From an uncultured Clostridia bacterium (GTDB lineage: Bacteria > Bacillota > Clostridia > Oscillospirales > Acutalibacteraceae), in the NCBI GenBank assembly GCA_947623505.1, contig CANQGT010000001.1:186001-250000 (forward strand): 64,000 nt of DNA. Direction: 5' to 3'. Positions 26,017-33,463 of this stretch are shown in pieces. Numbering within the stretch: position 1 is the first letter of the stretch; the number at the start of each line of letters is the position of its first letter. The translations under genes and the position numbers were made by a program. The notes under the pieces were generated by a model that did not search any database, was not told the origin of the DNA, and saw nothing but the letters and a program-made list of their open reading frames with translations.

Positions 26017-26382
26017 TTACCAATCTATTTTTTCTTTTGCTTCACTTTTGGTATCGGCAATCGCATAATGATAAGTGCCGCCATATCCATCAGAGTAAGC
26101 ATAATATACTGTATCAGACCCATAAATTCCTTCATATATTTCTTTTGCATTTTCTGATTTTGCCTTGCATTTTATAATGAATTTCTCATTATCCTTTGCA
26201 TCAACAAATTCAAATTCTACTTCGTCGTTCGAAAATCCCGATGCCATTGCATATTGCGCATTGTTTTCAGCTACAGCAGCTTCCGGAGTATCATATTTTC
26301 CGCTACCGCCGAAAATAACTTCGCACCCGATTAAAACTATTGCAATTAATACAATTATTTTTACTAATTTCTTTTTATCCAT
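26017..26382 (-). CDS. Small lipoprotein-like exported protein
   Basis: A 121-residue protein with a basic start and a hydrophobic segment (KIIVLIAIVLIGCEVIFGG) ending in LIGC, which fits a lipobox. The exported part has two similar Tyr- and Asp-rich halves (EFEFVDAKDNEKFIIKCKAK, YYAYSDGYGGTYHYAIAD). AGGAGG lies five bases before the ATG. It follows a 54-codon gene after 13 bp and is co-transcribed with it. No function can be assigned. Confidence 0.65.
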   Translation of the reverse strand: MDKKKLVKIIVLIAIVLIGCEVIFGGSGKYDTPEAAVAENNAQYAMASGFSNDEVEFEFVDAKDNEKFIIKCKAKSENAKEIYEGIYGSDTVYYAYSDGYGGTYHYAIADTKSEAKEKIDW

Positions 26383-26395
26383 AATATCCTCCTTT

Positions 26396-26560
26396 TCAGC
26401 AATAATATCCCATTTTCAAATCTTTACAGTTTACAATAGAAACTCGTTGTCCGCTATATTGAGATAAAATTGCTCTTTTTGCATCTGTTGGACTTGACGC
26501 AATAATTGTTTGCTGATATTTTTTACTGTTTACGGTAAAAGTAATTAAATATTCTCTCAT
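26396..26560 (-). CDS. 54-residue conserved-looking small protein
   Basis: The frame starts MREYLITFTVNSKKYQQTII and ends SIVNCKDLKMGYYC. The ATG is preceded by cGGAGG six bases upstream, a strong site. The pattern of an Y-x-I/V-T-F beta strand followed by ASSPTDAKRAILSQY (helix) and a last strand suggests a compact beta-beta-alpha-beta fold like small accessory proteins of Firmicutes mobile elements. It is the first gene of a pair with the lipoprotein-like gene. Function unknown. Confidence 0.6.
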   Translation of the reverse strand: MREYLITFTVNSKKYQQTIIASSPTDAKRAILSQYSGQRVSIVNCKDLKMGYYC

Positions 26561-26689
26561 AAAAAACCTCCGTTATTAAATCAATTAGTCGAATACAAGC
26601 AAATTTCAGCAAATGTCAAAAAGCCACAGCAAACGGATAGCGAATGCGAGCCAAATGACCTTTTTGTTTTTGAAAAACAAGCTGAAAAT

Positions 26690-26731
26690 AACCCGATATG
26701 GTGATTATACCGTATCGGGTTTTCTTTTTCT
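26690..26731 (+). terminator. Hairpin in the divergent intergenic region
   Basis: aacccgatat / gtatcgggtt stem followed by TTTTCTTTTTC. It lies between two divergent gene pairs, so it may be the terminator of a lost gene. Confidence 0.5.
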
Positions 26732-26818
26732 TATGCCGGCAGCATAAAATCAAAAATAATTTTGTCGAATATTGCAAACTATGCGAAAATATGATATTTT
26801 TTTCTTGGAGGCGGGATC

Positions 26819-27241
26819 ATGGCAAAAGACACTTCTGCTCTGCTTGAGGAGCTTAAAAGCTGTTCTGATTTCACGAAATTCTACAATGAAAACAGCGAGG
26901 TTATAAAGAATATTTCCCTTTCTGAGCATCTTAACGGGCTTTTGATTAAAAAGGGGCTGAAAAAATCGGATGTTGTCCGCGCCTCTGAAATGAGCGAAGT
27001 TTATGTATATCAGATTTTTTCGGGATTAAAAACACCGAAACGCGAAAAGCTGCTGTGCTTGGCATTCGGAATGGGGCTTGATTTCAAGGAAACGCAGGAG
27101 ATGCTCAAAATCGCGGGCTACCCGCAGCTTTACCCTAAAAAGCCGTTTGACTGCGTGATAATTTACGCTCTTTGCAACGGATATTCAATTTTGCAGACTA
27201 ACGAGCTTTTGTATGATTACTCTTTGGATACGATAGGATAA
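26819..27241 (+). CDS. XRE-type helix-turn-helix protein
   Basis: A 140-residue protein with GGAGG seven bases... upstream of the ATG (GGAGGCGGGATC-ATG). Residues ~35-80 form a Cro/XRE-like domain: LNGLLIKKGLKKSDVVRASE (helices 1-2) and SEVYVYQIFSGLKTPKREKL (recognition helix and turn). A C-terminal helical part (LGFKETQEML-like, then PQLYPKKPFDCVIIYAL) follows. It is 5 bp upstream of a zinc-ribbon membrane protein and is likely co-transcribed. Likely a small DNA-binding regulator; its target is not visible. Confidence 0.72.
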   Translation: MAKDTSALLEELKSCSDFTKFYNENSEVIKNISLSEHLNGLLIKKGLKKSDVVRASEMSEVYVYQIFSGLKTPKREKLLCLAFGMGLDFKETQEMLKIAGYPQLYPKKPFDCVIIYALCNGYSILQTNELLYDYSLDTIG

Positions 27242-27246
27242 GAATT

Positions 27247-28011
27247 ATGAAAAACTGCCCATATTGCCACGCCGAGCTGCACGATGAGGCGACTTTCTGC
27301 CTTTACTGCATGCGCAGCCTTGAAGAAAAAGAAAAGGTTGAAACGCCGAAAAGGCGTATGCCGAAGCGTATAAAAATACTGATATGCGCCGTCGCCGCGT
27401 CAGCAATAGCGATAGGCTCCGTCTGCGCGGTGCTTTTGAGCGGCAAACCGAAAATATGCGATTACGATAAATTTTATGACGCTGTTCAGCTTGTGTCCGA
27501 ACGTTTAGAATGCGGCGAGTTGTGGGATATTTCCGAGCTTAAAGATGTACAAAGCTCTCAGTCGGGCGAATGGATTCTTTATTCCGCACCGCTCAATGTG
27601 GAAAACGCCGATTTTTCCGTTTCTTTTTACAATGACGGCGAAGAAATTCTCGCGGTGCTTGAAAATTTTACGGACGATAATTTTGACAGCGCAATCAAGC
27701 TTGCCGTTTGTGTAACCGACGCTGTTTACAGTAATTATCTGACCGATATAGAAGAATTTTTTGAGGGTAACCGTTTTTTAACTTTTATCGACTGCGATTA
27801 CGCTTACCATAACTATATCTCCGAAGCGATCGGACTGCCCGACACACTGCCCGAAGAGGAGAAAAACGGCGCAATAATAACCTCAAAGTTTAAAAAAGCT
27901 GAAGTGGAGAATACCGAATGGGAAATGTACTATGAGCTGCGCACCAAGGATTACGGAAATAAGAAGCTCTATGATTTGACTTTGTATTTTTATCAGAAAG
28001 ACGAAGAATAA
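27247..28011 (+). CDS. Zinc-ribbon membrane protein of unknown function
   Basis: A 254-residue protein. The first 20 residues form a double CxxC zinc ribbon (CPYCHAELHDEATFCLYC), followed by a basic linker and one transmembrane segment at about residues 41-60 (IKILICAVAASAIAIGSVCA). The remaining 190 residues should be outside the cell and are acidic and Tyr/Asp-rich, with no recognised domain. Its last codons and 3' flank are duplicated at 25903-25952. It forms a two-gene unit with the HTH gene. Confidence 0.65.
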   Translation: MKNCPYCHAELHDEATFCLYCMRSLEEKEKVETPKRRMPKRIKILICAVAASAIAIGSVCAVLLSGKPKICDYDKFYDAVQLVSERLECGELWDISELKDVQSSQSGEWILYSAPLNVENADFSVSFYNDGEEILAVLENFTDDNFDSAIKLAVCVTDAVYSNYLTDIEEFFEGNRFLTFIDCDYAYHNYISEAIGLPDTLPEEEKNGAIITSKFKKAEVENTEWEMYYELRTKDYGNKKLYDLTLYFYQKDEE

Positions 28012-28046
28012 AGCCCAAAATTCGGCATTGTATTACAAGATACGGA

Positions 28047-28082
28047 AACGCCGCCCTATGTTTAGCCATAGGGCGGCGTTGT
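28047..28082 (+). terminator. Strong terminator hairpin
   Basis: aacgccgccctatg / catagggcggcgtt stem with a five-base loop, followed by gtttg, 35 bases after the zinc-ribbon gene. It also stands some 190 bases downstream of the convergent iolC-like gene. Confidence 0.75.
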
Positions 28083-28272
28083 TTGCTTTTTGCAAATTGC
28101 GGATCACCGTAAATAACGACGCATTGCGGGAAAAGGCGCATTTTTAAATAAAATCGGCGCATTTTTTCGCAAGGCAAGGCTTGGACGGGATTTTTGCGAC
28201 GGGAGCATACGCGCTGTATGTGACCGAGAAAAATCACGGCCGTAACGAAGCATTGCGGGAAAAGGCGCGATT
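28083..28272. other. Intergenic region with a short direct repeat
   Basis: The sequence gcattgcgggaaaaggcgc occurs twice, near 28121 and 28250. No gene was identified in this interval. Confidence 0.5.
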
Positions 28273-29289
28273 TTATGCTCTGGCAACCATTTCGCCGTAC
28301 TTTTCCTTGCTCTCCCTTATAAACTGCTCAACCTGCATAACCGTTGGCATAGCGTCGGAACAGCTGTGGGCGGAAATCAGTATCGATGCGGAGGCGGAGC
28401 CGAATTCAAGGCAGTCGATTATCTCTTTGCCCTGAAGCAGGCTGTAAAGGAACGAGGAGCCGTAGCCGTCGCCGCCGCCGAAGCCCTTGAGCTTTACGGC
28501 GGGGAAGGGCTTTATCGTGTAGAATTTACCGTCGTTTGTGTAAGCGGTGGAGCCTTCCTTGCCGTGCTTAATTACGCATATGGAAGCGCCGAACGACTGC
28601 CAAAACTTGGCGGATTCGGGATCGGAGGATTTAACGCCGACTATGCCCTCGGTTAAATCAAATTCCTCGCGGGAGCCCATAATTATATCGGCGTTTTGCG
28701 CGGCGATGCTGTAATAAACGGCGATCTCGTCCTTTGATTTCCAGGTATATTCGCGGTAATCAATGTCAAAAATAATTCTTACATTATTCTTTTTAGCGAG
28801 GGTTATCGCTTTGAGGACCGCCTCGCGGCTGGGGCTTTTCGCAAGCGCCGTTCCGCTTACCACAATAGCCTTAGCGGAGGAAACGTATTCCTCGTCCACA
28901 TCCTCGGGAGAAAGGCAGAAATCGGCGACGTTATCGCGGTACATAAGTATTGAGGATTCCTCACGCGAGAGTATCTCGGTGAAGGTGAGACCTATACATT
29001 CGCCGTTTTTGGCGCGTGTGATATGGCTTGTGTCGATACCTTCGTTTTCAAAATATTCCGTTACGAAATCGCCGAACTGATCGTTTGAAACGCAGCCGAT
29101 GAAACCTACCTTGCAGCCGAGACGGGCAAGGCCGACGGCGATATTCGCGGGCGAACCGCCGACATATTTATTGAAATTTGACGATTTTGAAAGGGGCATA
29201 TACATATCCGTTGGGTTAAAATCTATGGCGATTCTGCCTATCGGGATAAAATCGAGCGGTTTGGAGCTGTCAAACTCTATGTATTTCAT
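28273..29289 (-). CDS. iolC: PfkB-family sugar kinase, 5-dehydro-2-deoxygluconokinase type
   Basis: A 338-residue ribokinase-fold protein. The N-terminus FIPIGRIAIDFNPTDMYMPL and NKYVGGSPANIAVGLARLG is that of IolC, which phosphorylates 5-dehydro-2-deoxy-D-gluconate in myo-inositol breakdown. The catalytic GAGD-type motif reads GFGGGDGYGSSF, with the base Asp retained. It follows a class II aldolase gene whose family includes IolJ, the next enzyme in that pathway; the other iol genes are not in the window, so the physiological substrate is inference. An ATG at 29289 and a GTG at 29295 (overlapping the aldolase TGA) are both possible starts. Confidence 0.8.
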   Translation of the reverse strand: MKYIEFDSSKPLDFIPIGRIAIDFNPTDMYMPLSKSSNFNKYVGGSPANIAVGLARLGCKVGFIGCVSNDQFGDFVTEYFENEGIDTSHITRAKNGECIGLTFTEILSREESSILMYRDNVADFCLSPEDVDEEYVSSAKAIVVSGTALAKSPSREAVLKAITLAKKNNVRIIFDIDYREYTWKSKDEIAVYYSIAAQNADIIMGSREEFDLTEGIVGVKSSDPESAKFWQSFGASICVIKHGKEGSTAYTNDGKFYTIKPFPAVKLKGFGGGDGYGSSFLYSLLQGKEIIDCLEFGSASASILISAHSCSDAMPTVMQVEQFIRESKEKYGEMVARA

Positions 29290-29291
29290 AA

Positions 29292-30143
29292 TCACAATAC
29301 CTCCGTTTTATTATCGGAGCCGAAAATCAGGATATGGCGCTTCGCGTTTTGATACGCGCCCTCCACTTCGGCCGCCTGAAGATCATAATAGCCTTTTATG
29401 CTGTTTTCATTATAACAGCCATGCACCGTTTTTTCAACACTGTCAAAAGTCGCGGTGGCAATATTTATTTTTTTAATGCCCGTTTTCGAGCATCTTACGA
29501 AATCATCGGGGCTAATGCCCGTTCCCCCGTGCAAAACAAGGGGAGGCTCAACGGCTTTTGCGCACTTCTCAAGGATATCGAAGCGCAGATTCGGAGTCGA
29601 TTTATAATTGCCGTGGGCGTTTCCTATCGCTATGGCAAGGGCGTCAACGCCCGTTTCACGCGCGAAGCGAACGGCGTCGTCTGGATCGGTGCAATTTATC
29701 GCTATGTCCTCGCTGCCGTCCTCGGAACCGCCGACGCAGCCTATCTCCGCCTCAACGGCGGCGCCGTATTTTGAAGCGATATTTATCACTTCGTTAGTTA
29801 CCGCTATGTTTTCTTCGAGCGGAAGATGGCTGCCGTCAAACATAACGGAGGTGAAGCCGAGTTCAAGCGCCTGAGAAATTTTTTCAATCGTTTTGCCGTG
29901 GTCAAAGTGAACGGCGACGGGCGTTTTTGCCGCCTTTGCCGCCGCAACCATAAGCGGGCCTATCACCTCAAGGGGCGACTGCTTCAGCCTCACCTCGGCA
30001 ATTTGGAGTATCACGGGAGCCTTGAGCTCCTGCGCCGCCTTTAGCACGCCGAGCACCATTTCCATATTGGCGACGGAAAAAGAGCCGACAGCGTAATTTC
30101 CTTTTTGCGCGTCCGATAAAAGATTACGCATATTGACAAGCAT
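29292..30143 (-). CDS. Class II aldolase (fructose-bisphosphate / DKGP type)
   Basis: A 283-residue zinc aldolase. Zinc and catalytic motifs are seen: VAVHFDHGKT (first zinc His and catalytic Asp), VEAEIGCVGGSED, IAIGNAHGNY and VLHGGTGI (second zinc His and phosphate loop). The compact length matches GatY/KbaY/IolJ rather than the longer FbaA type. Coupling to the iolC-like kinase suggests 2-deoxy-5-keto-gluconate-6-phosphate aldolase, but fructose-bisphosphate activity cannot be excluded. GGAGG precedes the ATG by seven bases. It starts 29 bp after the rnpB 3' end on the same strand. Confidence 0.85.
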   Translation of the reverse strand: MLVNMRNLLSDAQKGNYAVGSFSVANMEMVLGVLKAAQELKAPVILQIAEVRLKQSPLEVIGPLMVAAAKAAKTPVAVHFDHGKTIEKISQALELGFTSVMFDGSHLPLEENIAVTNEVINIASKYGAAVEAEIGCVGGSEDGSEDIAINCTDPDDAVRFARETGVDALAIAIGNAHGNYKSTPNLRFDILEKCAKAVEPPLVLHGGTGISPDDFVRCSKTGIKKINIATATFDSVEKTVHGCYNENSIKGYYDLQAAEVEGAYQNAKRHILIFGSDNKTEVL

Positions 30144-30171
30144 ATCAAAACCTCCGACAGCTTCAAAATAG

Positions 30172-30510
30172 GGCGAGTTGATCTGTAAGCCGAGTTCTGT
30201 CGAGGGCAGTTATCTGTCTTGATGCGCCATTGCTGACGCATTCCAGCCACATTTCGGGATTATGTGCCGAGCAGGCATCCTCCCGGTCTGTGTTGCAGCG
30301 GATAGGGTTTACATGGCAGCGGGTGTCTCCATCCGCTCGGTGAGCTCTTACCTCGCCTTTCCATCCTTACCGCAAAACGCGGCGGTTTATTTCTGTTGCA
30401 CTTTCCCTAAGGTCATCCTCGGCGGCCGTTAGCCGTTATCCTGCTCTGTGCTGCTCGGACTTTCCTCACGAAGCGGCTTCGCCGCCCCGCGCAACTGCCC
30501 GATCAACTCG
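30172..30510 (-). ncRNA. rnpB: RNase P RNA, bacterial class A
   Basis: About 339 nt. The ends pair (gcgagttgatc / gatcaactcgc = P1). The universally conserved GAGGAAAGTCCGAGC (5' CR-I region) and, further on, AGGGAAAGTGCAACAGAAA, GTAAGAGCTCACC and GTAAACCC are all visible in the expected order, together with CAGAACTCGGCTTACAG at the 3' end. It is the catalytic RNA that matures tRNA 5' ends. Confidence 0.97.
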
Positions 30511-30515
30511 CTCAT

Positions 30516-30544
30516 TTATTTTAAGGTATAAAATAAGGAGTGTC
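30516..30544 (-). promoter_or_regulatory. Promoter of rnpB
   Basis: TTGACA (30544-30539) and TAAAAT (30521-30516), spacer 17, with the predicted start at the rnpB 5' end. Confidence 0.85.
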
Positions 30545-30656
30545 AATATTTTTCGGAAAAGGAAAAACGATTTTTTTATTTACCGTTGAAAACAGACGGG
30601 ATATATTGTATATTATTAACAAGATTTTATAAAGCAAGACCGCAAGAGGTGATCAG

Positions 30657-32006
30657 ATGGATTTTAACGACAAAAGATTCGGCGGCTCGCCCGGCAACGG
30701 CAGAGACGAAAGAGACAGAACCGTTCCCCCCGACGAGAATTATTACGGCGGATACGATCTTGATTTTAACAACCGCAGCCGTGACGACATACGAAACGGC
30801 GTTAATCGCCAAAACGCGGAAAGAAGCGGCGAACGCTATTACCGCGGCGGCCAAGGCGATTTTGAAGACGTTTACAGCGGCGGGCAAAACGGCAAAGACG
30901 ACGGCGGATTCATCGATCCGTTCGGATTCACAGATTTCAAGGACGACGGCGAAAGCGTATCTAAAGAAGATTACGAAAACGGCGGCAGACGCTATTCGGA
31001 CCGAAAAATCGAAAATCGGCCTCGCAATTCGGAGCGTTACGAAAGGCCCCGCAAAAAAGCCGATGAAAAAAAGCGGAAAAAGAAAAACGGGCTTGTTCCC
31101 GTTATCGCGGTGCTCGCGGCGCTTATAATCCTTATAGGCGGCGTTTCGGCAGCGGGTATGTCCGTTTTGGGAAAAGTAAATTACAATGAAAAAAAGGAAA
31201 ATCCCTACGTATCGTCAAGCGGGCTCGTCTCTTCATCGGAGGTTACGAACGTTCTGCTTATCGGCGTTGACGCAAGGGAGGGCGAACAGGGAGAAAACAC
31301 ACGTTCGGACACGATGATGCTTATCTCCCTCGACTCGGCAAACCACTGCGTAAAAATGACTTCGTTTTTAAGAGATACTTGGGTGTATATTCCGTTTATC
31401 GACAAAAACGCCAAGCTGAACGCCGCTTGCTCAAACGGCGGCTACAGCGGAGTGGTAAATACGATAGAATATAATTTCGGCATAGATATAGACGGCTATC
31501 TCGTAACCGATTTTGAGCTTTTCACCGTTATGGTGGATTCGATAGGCGGAGTTGAGGTGGAGATAAGCGAGGCCGAGGCGAAAGAAGTTACTAATCACCC
31601 CGGAAGATACGGCAACGTCACTCTTGAATCAGGAAAGCAGAATCTTACCGGAAAGCAGGCGCTTGCCTATTGCAGGATAAGAAAAATAGACACCGACTGG
31701 GTGAGAACGAAACGCCAGCGAACCGTTATGGAGGCAATAATCAAAAAAGCGCTTATGTCGGGCCCGATAAAGGCGTTTTCGGCGGTGCAGAATATCGCGC
31801 CGTATTTTGAAACGGATCTTTCCAAAGCTCAAGCTGCGTCAATCGCGTTTAAGTCGCTCGGCTGCCTTTCGGGGGGATTCAAGCAAAATTCCTGCCCGTT
31901 TGAGGGAACTTGGGAATACGGCACGAAACGAGGCGCGTCCGTTATACTTATGAATACCGATAAAAACAAGGAAAAGCTGAAAGATTTTATATATTCAAAA
32001 CAATAA
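30657..32006 (+). CDS. LytR-CpsA-Psr (LCP) family phosphotransferase
   Basis: A 449-residue type II membrane protein. The first ~135 residues are a charged, low-complexity cytoplasmic region rich in Asp/Arg/Gly/Tyr. One transmembrane helix (LVPVIAVLAALIILIGGVSA) follows, and the LCP domain fills the outside: NVLLIGVDAREGEQGENTRSD (substrate Arg/Asp), DTWVYIP and NAACSNGGYSGVVNTIEYNF, and RKIDTDWVRTKRQR. LCP enzymes transfer teichoic-acid or other polymers from undecaprenyl carriers to peptidoglycan. The long charged cytoplasmic tail is unusual and may be a regulatory target. GAGGTGAT lies 4 bases upstream of the ATG. Confidence 0.9.
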   Translation: MDFNDKRFGGSPGNGRDERDRTVPPDENYYGGYDLDFNNRSRDDIRNGVNRQNAERSGERYYRGGQGDFEDVYSGGQNGKDDGGFIDPFGFTDFKDDGESVSKEDYENGGRRYSDRKIENRPRNSERYERPRKKADEKKRKKKNGLVPVIAVLAALIILIGGVSAAGMSVLGKVNYNEKKENPYVSSSGLVSSSEVTNVLLIGVDAREGEQGENTRSDTMMLISLDSANHCVKMTSFLRDTWVYIPFIDKNAKLNAACSNGGYSGVVNTIEYNFGIDIDGYLVTDFELFTVMVDSIGGVEVEISEAEAKEVTNHPGRYGNVTLESGKQNLTGKQALAYCRIRKIDTDWVRTKRQRTVMEAIIKKALMSGPIKAFSAVQNIAPYFETDLSKAQAASIAFKSLGCLSGGFKQNSCPFEGTWEYGTKRGASVILMNTDKNKEKLKDFIYSKQ

Positions 32007-32025
32007 AGCAAACACGCTCGGATAA

Positions 32026-32063
32026 AAGCGCCCTCTGACGATCGTCGGCAGGGGCGCTTTTGC
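32026..32063 (+). terminator. Terminator after the LCP gene
   Basis: gcgccctctgacgatcgtcggcaggggcgc-type stem (quoted in parts: gcgccc / ggggcgc with inner tgacgatcgtcg) followed by TTTTGCC. Confidence 0.7.
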
Positions 32064-32155
32064 CGTTTGAGAGTTTCTCGGCAAATTAGGCTTGTATAAT
32101 TGTTTTTAATAGTGTATAATATCACCGTATGTGAACAAAGCTCGGTGGTGAAATA

Positions 32156-32875
32156 ATGCTCGGAAAGTATGCCAGAGTTAAGGTTGTTAAACCGATAGGC
32201 TCTAAAGACAGCGTCACGGGCTATACCTATCCGCTAAATTACGGAACAGTTTACAACGCCGAAAATCAATGGGCGTTCATTATGGGGATTCATCATCCCG
32301 TAAACAATTTTGACGGAAGGGTAATAGCGGTTTTAAGCGACAAAAAAGCCGGAAAATATATATGGATATTGGCGCCAAAAAGCACCCGCTTCATTATCAA
32401 CGATATACGCGAATATATTGATATTGAAAGGGATTTTCCGGATTACAAAATAGAATGCCTTTACGAAAGCAGCTGCGGCGCCGTTGTTTTCAGAGATATA
32501 AAGGGCGAGATACTCTATCTTCTTATAAAGAACAAGCGCTCCTCACATTGGGGATTTCCAAAGGGGCATATGGAGGCCGGCGAAACGAAGGAGGACACCG
32601 CAAAGCGCGAGGTGCTTGAGGAAACCGGCATTCACGTAAAGCTTATCGACGGATTTGAATGCGTTTCAAAATTCAAAATTCAAAACAAAATTCAGAAAAA
32701 CGTTTACGTTTTCGTAGGCACAACGCAGGACGCGAGCATCTCCATACAGGCGGAGGAAATAGAGGACTTTATATGGCTTACATATGAAAGGGCGCTCAGC
32801 TTGCTGAAGTTTGACAACGACAAGGATATTCTGACCGCCGCCAACAATTTTTTAAATGAAAACAATTATATTTAG
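32156..32875 (+). CDS. Nudix hydrolase with N-terminal pyrophosphatase-like segment
   Basis: A 239-residue protein. The N-terminal ~100 residues resemble a degraded inorganic-pyrophosphatase strand (RVKVVKPIGSKDSVTGYTYP and LNYGTV). Residues ~110-239 are a Nudix domain with a complete Nudix box, GHMEAGETKEDTAKREVLEE then TGI (G-x5-E-x7-R-E-x2-E-E-x-G). Similar Nudix domains cleave Ap4A or nucleoside diphosphate derivatives. The combination of both parts suggests pyrophosphate-bond substrates, but the substrate is unknown. GGTGGTGA precedes the ATG. The next gene starts 11 bp downstream. Confidence 0.82.
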   Translation: MLGKYARVKVVKPIGSKDSVTGYTYPLNYGTVYNAENQWAFIMGIHHPVNNFDGRVIAVLSDKKAGKYIWILAPKSTRFIINDIREYIDIERDFPDYKIECLYESSCGAVVFRDIKGEILYLLIKNKRSSHWGFPKGHMEAGETKEDTAKREVLEETGIHVKLIDGFECVSKFKIQNKIQKNVYVFVGTTQDASISIQAEEIEDFIWLTYERALSLLKFDNDKDILTAANNFLNENNYI

Positions 32876-32886
32876 GAGAAAATTTT

Positions 32887-33390
32887 ATGCATGAGCTATG
32901 CCAGACTATTCAGGAATTTTTATCTGCTCACGGAATACCCGATTGGCTCGTCGTTTTTATAATATCCCTTTTCCCCATTCTTGAATGCAGACTTGGAATG
33001 TTTACCGCGATAGTTTTATTGCAGATGAATCCGTTCGTTGGCTTCGCGATAAGCTTTCTCGGCAATATAGTGCCTATCCCGTTTATTCTGCTGCTTATAA
33101 ACTGGATATTTGAGGTACTCAAAAAGGTGCCTGTTATAAACAAGCTCGTTTTCTGGCTTGAGGACAAGACGCTGAAGAAAAAGGATAAAATAGACAAATA
33201 CGGCATATGGGGGCTGCTTATTTTCGTGGCGATACCTCTTCCCGGCACAGGCGGGTGGACGGGCGCGCTGCTTGCCTCCCTGCTTCATCTTGACAAGAAA
33301 AAATCCTTCGGCGTTATCGCGCTCGGCGTATTCATCGCCGGACTTATAGTGACCGTTCTTTCCCTCATTGTGGGAAACGCGATATTCTGA
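32887..33390 (+). CDS. Small multidrug export family membrane protein (COG2426)
   Basis: A 167-residue protein with three or four hydrophobic helices (LVVFIISLFPILECRLGMF, GFAISFLGNIVPIPFILLLI, the C-terminal GVIALGVFIAGLIVTVLSLI). It has the family signature IPLPGTGGWTGALLAS preceded by YGIWGLLIFVA. The family is annotated as putative small multidrug export proteins, but transport has little experimental support. GGAG lies upstream of the ATG, and it is probably co-transcribed with the Nudix gene. Confidence 0.82.
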   Translation: MHELCQTIQEFLSAHGIPDWLVVFIISLFPILECRLGMFTAIVLLQMNPFVGFAISFLGNIVPIPFILLLINWIFEVLKKVPVINKLVFWLEDKTLKKKDKIDKYGIWGLLIFVAIPLPGTGGWTGALLASLLHLDKKKSFGVIALGVFIAGLIVTVLSLIVGNAIF

Positions 33391-33463
33391 AAAGCAAAGA
33401 AACACAATTTGAAATCAAACGTTAAAAACCTAAAAACTCAGACAAATAAGAAAGGAATTTAAA

